A DNA stretch of 37,677 bases from Planctomycetota bacterium (lineage in GTDB: Bacteria; Planctomycetota; PUPC01; JACPCR01): positions 1 through 37,677 of the forward strand of contig JAQBXN010000083.1 in assembly GCA_027625095.1 (NCBI GenBank). Reading direction: 5' to 3'. The notes under the pieces were generated by a model. The model was not told the DNA's origin, did not search any database, and was given only the letters and a program-made list of their open reading frames with translations. This document shows, piece after piece, positions 32,998-37,677 of the stretch. How positions within the stretch are numbered: position 1 is the stretch's first letter; every line of letters starts with the position of its first letter. A program made the translations under genes and the position numbers.

Positions 32998-34503
32998 TCA
33001 TCTCATGGGCTGATGCAGATAATAATCCTTCTCAAGGCTCCCGGATGGGCACAAAGCCTTCGTCACCCGTTCAGACTTTTTTCCCCATGCGATCACCTTC
33101 CGATGATACGACGCCGAAAATCGGAACTGCGTATTGTGGCCATTGAATACCAGATCCGGTTTCCACTTCAGAATCGTCTCGGAACTCGCAACAAAGCCTT
33201 CGATAAAACGGCTTCCATTGAATGAGGAGAAACCGCCGGTGCCGTTCCAGCGTGTTGACGGCTGATAGTTATCACCGGAGAAGCAGACTTTGACGCCTGC
33301 GATCTCGACCAGGAATGCCGCGTGCCACCAGGTCTGACCGGGGAACGGTGCAACGGTGAATGTGAACTCGTTCCACCGCCATTTTCCTGTACGCGGCATA
33401 AGTTCGTCTGGCCTGATGGCTTTCGACGGCAGCCAGGGACAATCAATCTCGCCAATCTTGCGAATGGGCTCAGCCACACGCGGATGCAGAACCGTCCTGG
33501 CCCCCCAACGTTTCTTCACGATAGGGAGGCCGTCACTGTGATCACTGTGATAGTGAGTGGCGGTAGCGGCCGTCACCCTTGGATGGCCGAGCAGTTCGAG
33601 AAGCTTTTCCAGCGAAGGAATGTCACCCTGGTACGCATCGATCACGAGCGCCTCGCCAGTCCTGGACATCAACAGATAGCCGTTGGTACCGAAGTGATAG
33701 ACGCCCTTCAGACACTTTTGAATCCGCTCGCCGACTACTTTGACCGGGTGGTAGTTGTCAGGTTCATCAGGGCAAATAGAGCCTTTGGCCTCATAAAAGC
33801 CAAGTAGTTTCTTTGCGAGCTGCTTCAGCATTGCTCGCGGTTTTTCATTGATGGCTGGTCCGTGAGAAGGGCAAAGCAGATCGATGCGCGGACCTGAAAG
33901 CCGTGCGACGCCTTCGTAGGCAGCCATGGCGCCGCTTCCTGTCCAGTGATCCCATTCAAGGTTGTACGGCTTCCAGACGGTAGCCCCTGCGTGCGCAGCA
34001 TCTCCACAGAAAGCCACTTGTCGGCCTGCCACATCCGCGAAGATCGTGACCGCACCTTTCCCATGCCCCGGGGTTTCGAGAAACCGAAGACGCTCCCCAC
34101 GCCAATTGAAATCAGAAAAACCAGCAAGGTTACAGGTGACATTCTTTAACCCACGAGGCAGCACAGAATAACTGGCCGGAACGCCACCATTTCGGCGCCC
34201 CTCCCAGAACTCTTTAACCCCCTCCTGCTCGATCAACCTCCGTTCGCCAACCGGGGCGTGAATCTCGAACGGCCACGAGCGTTTCTTCAGGAGTCCTTGG
34301 CACTGATCCGCGTGATGGTGTGTGAGCAAGACCTTTTCAAGCGGCGGCAAACCCAGCTTCTCAAACTCTTGAAGCCAGTCGCCGGACCCAAAATCCACGG
34401 CGATACTGCCATTATCCCGACTGATGACGTAGACGTTGCAGGTGTCAAGAAATTGGTATAGGCCGGGAAGTAATTGTTGCGGATTCTTCATGTTGCCTGT
34501 CAT
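32998..34503 (-). CDS. Tandem metallo-beta-lactamase-fold hydrolase
   Basis: 501 residues with two MBL-type halves. Domain 1 (about 10-225) has TH62HH64AD66Q67, LETPGHGKG, FCGDAAH and LCPSHGP. Domain 2 (about 255-490) has THYHSDHSDG, FPGQTWWHAAF, FSGDN and FNGHN. Domain 1 lacks the final His of HxHxDH (Gln instead); domain 2 keeps HxHxDH but has Gln where the PGH histidine normally lies. No leader peptide is seen. The start could also be the ATG at 34491, which has a weak AGG upstream. Substrate unknown. It precedes rfbB by 116 bp. Confidence 0.85.
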   Translation of the reverse strand: MTGNMKNPQQLLPGLYQFLDTCNVYVISRDNGSIAVDFGSGDWLQEFEKLGLPPLEKVLLTHHHADQCQGLLKKRSWPFEIHAPVGERRLIEQEGVKEFWEGRRNGGVPASYSVLPRGLKNVTCNLAGFSDFNWRGERLRFLETPGHGKGAVTIFADVAGRQVAFCGDAAHAGATVWKPYNLEWDHWTGSGAMAAYEGVARLSGPRIDLLCPSHGPAINEKPRAMLKQLAKKLLGFYEAKGSICPDEPDNYHPVKVVGERIQKCLKGVYHFGTNGYLLMSRTGEALVIDAYQGDIPSLEKLLELLGHPRVTAATATHYHSDHSDGLPIVKKRWGARTVLHPRVAEPIRKIGEIDCPWLPSKAIRPDELMPRTGKWRWNEFTFTVAPFPGQTWWHAAFLVEIAGVKVCFSGDNYQPSTRWNGTGGFSSFNGSRFIEGFVASSETILKWKPDLVFNGHNTQFRFSASYHRKVIAWGKKSERVTKALCPSGSLEKDYYLHQPMR

Positions 34504-34567
34504 ATTCTAAGAGAGAGGTATTTGTCCATGTATGAAGACAGACCCTCCCTCTTGATCTTGTTTCCAA

Positions 34568-35002
34568 TCAGTACCCCTGGATGTAATGCTCTAACTGCTC
34601 GATGATGAACTTATGCTCGGCCATAAGCGCTTTCATCACATCAGAGACGGAAATAATGCCGACAATCTTGTCGCCCTCGGTAACCGGCAGGTGACGCAGT
34701 TTGTGATGTCTCATCAGAGCCATGCACTCCTCGATGGCCTGGGTCGGCTTTACACAGAGTACCTTCGGCGACATGATCTCTTTCACGGGAGTATGCTCGG
34801 GCGATTTGCCCTGAAGAATGACCCGGCGCGCATAGTCACGTTCAGAAAAGATGCCTGCAAGCTTATCACCGTCAAAGACCAGAACCGCGCCGATGTTTTT
34901 CTCAGCCATCAACTTCAGGGCAGTTATCACTTCGTCGTCGGGCCTGACTTTCCAGATATTCTGATTGCCCTTGTTCTGCAGTAACTGAGCTACTTTCGAC
35001 AT
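34568..35002 (-). CDS. CBS-domain pair protein
   Basis: 144 residues consisting of two CBS motifs (about 10-65 and 75-135) and little else: IWKVRPDDEVITALKLMAEKNIGAVLV with GIFSERDYARRV, then VKEIMSPKVLCVKPTQAIEECMALM with LPVTEGDKIVGIISVSDVMKA over two runs. Such stand-alone Bateman modules bind adenosine nucleotides and regulate other proteins. AGGAGG lies 7-8 nt before the ATG. The gene is divergent from the diguanylate cyclase, with 235 bp between them. Confidence 0.93.
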   Translation of the reverse strand: MSKVAQLLQNKGNQNIWKVRPDDEVITALKLMAEKNIGAVLVFDGDKLAGIFSERDYARRVILQGKSPEHTPVKEIMSPKVLCVKPTQAIEECMALMRHHKLRHLPVTEGDKIVGIISVSDVMKALMAEHKFIIEQLEHYIQGY

Positions 35003-35237
35003 TGGAGACCTCCTCGTTGTGGTGACGAACTTTACTCAACACCGCGACCTCCCTGTCAAAGTTAAGATATGCAATGTAAAGCTTCAGGGCAATAGGAGGA
35101 TTCCCTCTATTTTACAGCCTGACTGTCGCCTTTTTTATAGAAGAAAGAATGCGTCCATCAGCGGCCTCTCCACTGCTGGTTTGGTATCTTGGGTCGTGTT
35201 TTAATTGCCGCTCGATTTATCCTGGCAGGAGAAAACA

Positions 35238-36176
35238 TTGAAAGTCTTAGTGGCCGAAACAGACAAGCTGTTGCGTGATATGGTGGTGCAGACGCTGGCA
35301 CAGATGGGGTATCGGGATGTGGTAACCGCAGCAGATACGGAACAGGTACACTTCCTCCTCCGTCAGAACGACGGGCCGGACATGGCCATCATTGATTTCA
35401 ATCTGCCCGGCGAAAACATCGTGCGACTGTGCGAAAAAATTCGCTGCCTCGAAAACCGCCCTTACGTCTACACCATTCTCCTGGCACATGAACCGAATAT
35501 GCCAAGTGTCTGGGACAGTGTGGAAGTCGGTGCGGATGATTATCTGATCAAACCTCTGGAACATCGGGAATTAGTGGTGCGACTGAGGGCTGCCAAGCGC
35601 ATTTTTGATTTGCAGGCTCAGCTCATCACCGCTCACAAGGCCGTGGAGTTTCAGGTCGCTCATGATTCGCTGACTCATTTGCTTAGCCGGGAGGCCATCC
35701 TTGACCTCCTTAACCGTGAGCTTGCACGCTCCAAACGAGAGGCAACGCCCCTGAGCGTTGCCATGGCAGACATCGACCATTTCAAACAGGTCAACGATCT
35801 TCATGGCCACCTCGTTGGCGATGCCGTTTTACGCGAAGCTTCCGCACGGATGAAAAGCTCGGTTCGCATCTATGACGGCATCGGGCGTTATGGTGGTGAA
35901 GAGTTTCTCATCGTAATGCCGGGCTGCACAATGGATAACGCCATCATGGTCACCGAACGCATCCGCAGTTCCCTGTGCGAAACACCTGTCGAGGTGACCG
36001 AACTGCAGGTGCAGTTGAATCTGAGCGTCAGTATCGGATTGACCACCATGGAAACCCCTCGGGTTCTTTCGGGGGAAGACATGATTCGAGTAGCGGACGC
36101 AGCCCTGTACGAGGCGAAAAGAAAAGGGCGAAACCGAATTGCCACGCGACCGCTGATGGAGAATGTGAGTTCCTGA
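35238..36176 (+). CDS. Diguanylate cyclase with degenerate receiver domain
   Basis: 312 residues starting at TTG; AGGAG is 7 nt before it, which decides the start over a TTG 11 codons upstream. The receiver domain (2-120) keeps the phospho-acceptor D53 (IIDFNLPG) and K105, but the acidic pair is Glu-Thr (residues 7-8) and the Thr/Ser switch position is Leu. The GGDEF domain (about 150-305) has GGEEF at 219-223 and an intact inhibitory site RIYD (R210, D213). It should make cyclic di-GMP from GTP with product inhibition. Output of the receiver may not depend on ordinary phosphorylation. No membrane helix. Confidence 0.93.
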   Translation: MKVLVAETDKLLRDMVVQTLAQMGYRDVVTAADTEQVHFLLRQNDGPDMAIIDFNLPGENIVRLCEKIRCLENRPYVYTILLAHEPNMPSVWDSVEVGADDYLIKPLEHRELVVRLRAAKRIFDLQAQLITAHKAVEFQVAHDSLTHLLSREAILDLLNRELARSKREATPLSVAMADIDHFKQVNDLHGHLVGDAVLREASARMKSSVRIYDGIGRYGGEEFLIVMPGCTMDNAIMVTERIRSSLCETPVEVTELQVQLNLSVSIGLTTMETPRVLSGEDMIRVADAALYEAKRKGRNRIATRPLMENVSS

Positions 36177-36397
36177 TGCGGGCTAGAAGATGCTCGAGTA
36201 CCGGTGGGCGGCACCGCGCAGAGAGGCGTTTCCGCGCTTCTCAGGCAAAACTTCATACAAAGATCTAAAGTTTTTCTGAACTTAACGATTTTAGTTCACA
36301 TAGAACTTCCGGATGTAGAAATTCCCAAACACGGATTTTACCCAAAGTCCGTTGTGCGTGTCCTTCACACCCTAACCCTGTATGGCAGGAGGATTTA

Positions 36398-37246
36398 GTG
36401 GGAGGCCTTCCGATAAATCGCTTACAAGCTGAGGGAGAGATTTCACCTCAGGATGCCCTGTGGATGCTGGGCGTTCCGATGGATTCATCCTCAACCCTTC
36501 ATTCTCAGGTCGCCTGGAACCTTCGGAAAGCCAAGGCATTGAAGGCGTTCAGCATGGCTGATTTACCTGTCAAGAAGACCCGAAAGATCGGAAATCAAGG
36601 TAAGAGAATTCAAAGAAACGCGGGTTTGGCCACCGCCGTGGTTGGTGGGATGGGCACCGGGGACGCCATCGCCGAAACCGGCAGCGGTTCGATTGGATGT
36701 GCGACAGCCATCTCCGAAGGGGCCGGCGAAAGCCAGGCCATCACCGCCCCGGATTCATATGGATCGACGACCGCCTGGAGTGGCTGTGATGGAAACGCTA
36801 TCGCCCGCGTTGAGCCCGGTGCTACCGGCAGTGCCTCAGCAACCTCGCAGTACACGGGCTGCGCCTACGCCACGGTAGCCCGTGATGCAGCCGGCAATGC
36901 CTGCGCCCGCACTCGGGGGGCCGGTGCGGCAAGAGCCTACGCGTGCAACCATGGCGATGTCGCCGTTGAGAATCTCGGCAAGGCAAATATTGAAGTGCAT
37001 CATCAGAGCGGGGCCGACCTGAAAGTCATCTCGAATGCTGCGTTCCCTGTTGGCATAAGAAACCACTACACGAACGACGCAGTCATCCGCATTACCAGGG
37101 ACGGAGAGCTTGTCCTGCATGATCGTTCAAACTCGCGCGGGGTCTCAATTCCCCCTGGAACAGATTTGGTCGAAGTCCTGGCAAGCGGTGAATTGTTACT
37201 TCTCATGAATCCCCCTGAGAGCCTCGGAGGGATTCAAAACTCTTAG
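36398..37246 (+). CDS. Gly/Ala repeat protein, probable beta-solenoid, unknown function
   Basis: 282 residues from GTG at 36398; AGGAGG lies 5 nt upstream. The N-terminal 70 residues are charged and unlike the rest. Residues about 76-185 consist of roughly ten degenerate 8-12-residue units of the form G-x-A-x-A, for example GDAIAETGSGSI, GCATAISEGAGE, GNAIARVEPGAT and GNACARTRGAGA. This spacing resembles the AxA turns of left-handed beta-roll adhesins such as YadA heads, but the match is not close. Several Cys are spaced along the repeats. A C-terminal domain (about 190-282) is non-repetitive and beta-rich. No signal peptide or membrane helix is visible. I do not recognise the family. Confidence 0.75.
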   Translation: MGGLPINRLQAEGEISPQDALWMLGVPMDSSSTLHSQVAWNLRKAKALKAFSMADLPVKKTRKIGNQGKRIQRNAGLATAVVGGMGTGDAIAETGSGSIGCATAISEGAGESQAITAPDSYGSTTAWSGCDGNAIARVEPGATGSASATSQYTGCAYATVARDAAGNACARTRGAGAARAYACNHGDVAVENLGKANIEVHHQSGADLKVISNAAFPVGIRNHYTNDAVIRITRDGELVLHDRSNSRGVSIPPGTDLVEVLASGELLLLMNPPESLGGIQNS

Positions 37247-37278
37247 CTAAATCAGCGCGTTCCACCCAGGGAAAGTGC

Positions 37279-37677
37279 ATAGGGAATGCACATGAACTAC
37301 AGCCTGAAGAGACGGGTGCTTCTGCCAGCGCTGCCGGCGACCTGTCACTGGATTACCGTGGACATGGAAGCTGCCAGGTATATCAGCACGGGCCTTGCGA
37401 ATTTGCAGTCCTTCACCAAGGGCCGCAGGACATTGTGCTGACAAATCGCTGCCGCGAGCCTGTCATTTTGCACGTAGGTCAGAAGGGACAAATTCACACC
37501 TTTTTCACGGGGAACAGCCGACAGGTATTCGCCGCGGAGGCAGGAGACCTCCTCATCGAACCCGCGGACCGTATCACCACCAGAATACAAAACACTCTAG
37601 TGGTCCTTCCAGCCTTATTTTTCAGGTCAATGTTGAGATCGAATACTGACATTTCAGCAGCCCCTGGAGAGGGAGCT
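37279..37677 (+). CDS. Open frame without normal start, cut by window edge; possible frameshifted gene
   Basis: This frame has no stop from 37219 to the window end, but no ATG, GTG or TTG before the GTG at 37435. ATA at 37279 is preceded by AGGGAAAG. Frame-mismatched ATGs lie at 37286 and 37292. The translation reads like protein: HELQPEETGASASAAGDLSLDYRG, then DIVLTNRCREPVILHVGQKG and AAEAGDLLIEPADRITT. Near 37615 a run of T residues precedes a switch of plausible sense to another frame ending EIEY-stop at 37649. It may be a pseudogene, an indel artefact, or a fusion with the repeat protein by -1 frameshift. Function unknown. Confidence 0.35.
   Translation, partial: MGNAHELQPEETGASASAAGDLSLDYRGHGSCQVYQHGPCEFAVLHQGPQDIVLTNRCREPVILHVGQKGQIHTFFTGNSRQVFAAEAGDLLIEPADRITTRIQNTLVVLPALFFRSMLRSNTDISAAPGEGA

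Noticed and set aside
36177..36397. Cyclic di-GMP riboswitch between the cyclase and the repeat-protein gene
   Set aside because: The conserved GEMM core sequences were not found on reading; only loosely similar words are present.

Overview
The window is about 37.7 kb of bacterial DNA, moderately GC-rich by eye (not computed), and looks planctomycete-like. The clues are a zinc-ribbon/WD40 membrane protein, a Ser/Thr kinase with an FHA domain, a ceramidase-fold protein, a Gfo/Idh/MocA oxidoreductase, and an EF-Tu whose switch I reads VRDASKIVTISVSHVEYE instead of the usual RGITI form. I recall that EF-Tu form from planctomycetes, but a related phylum such as Sumerlaeota is not excluded. Taxonomy is inference only.

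Layout. 1-114: a 44-bp tandem repeat running off the left edge. 122-2413 (-): VIT/vWA protein. 2650-7673 (+): zinc-ribbon/WD40 membrane protein, an exported thioredoxin-like protein whose ORF carries an in-frame TGA exactly where the first active-site Cys belongs (a strong selenocysteine candidate), an intrinsic terminator, and a kinase/FHA/zinc-ribbon protein. 7712-12025 (+): KDG kinase, Tat-exported metallophosphoesterase, mannose-1-phosphate guanylyltransferase, RuvX (start codon apparently CTG) and an unknown protein; the last three are tightly coupled. 12216-26477 (-): the translation/transcription block, in transcription order promoter, tRNA-Tyr, tRNA-Gly, tRNA-Thr, tuf, tRNA-Trp, secE, nusG, rplK, rplA, rplJ, rplL, attenuator-like hairpin, rpoB, rpoC, rpsL, rpsG, terminator. 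fusA does not follow rpsG. 26640-29279 (-): ceramidase-fold protein and Gfo/Idh/MocA oxidoreductase. 29474-30820 (+): hisS. 31130-35002 (-): GT2 glycosyltransferase, rfbB, a tandem metallo-beta-lactamase-fold protein and a CBS-pair protein. 35238-37677 (+): a diguanylate cyclase with a degenerate receiver, a Gly/Ala repeat protein, and an open frame without a normal start that runs off the right edge.

How they work together. The ribosomal/RNA polymerase block is a classical growth-rate operon. manC, rfbB and the GT2 enzyme supply sugar nucleotides and transfer for surface polysaccharide. The 2.6-7.7 kb region looks like an envelope signalling neighbourhood: the zinc-ribbon protein and the kinase share acidic LDDD/MSLA motifs and flank the candidate selenoprotein. 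The most novel observations are the selenocysteine thioredoxin, the repeat protein with its odd downstream frame, the CTG start of ruvX, and a long structured inverted repeat at 12098-12157.
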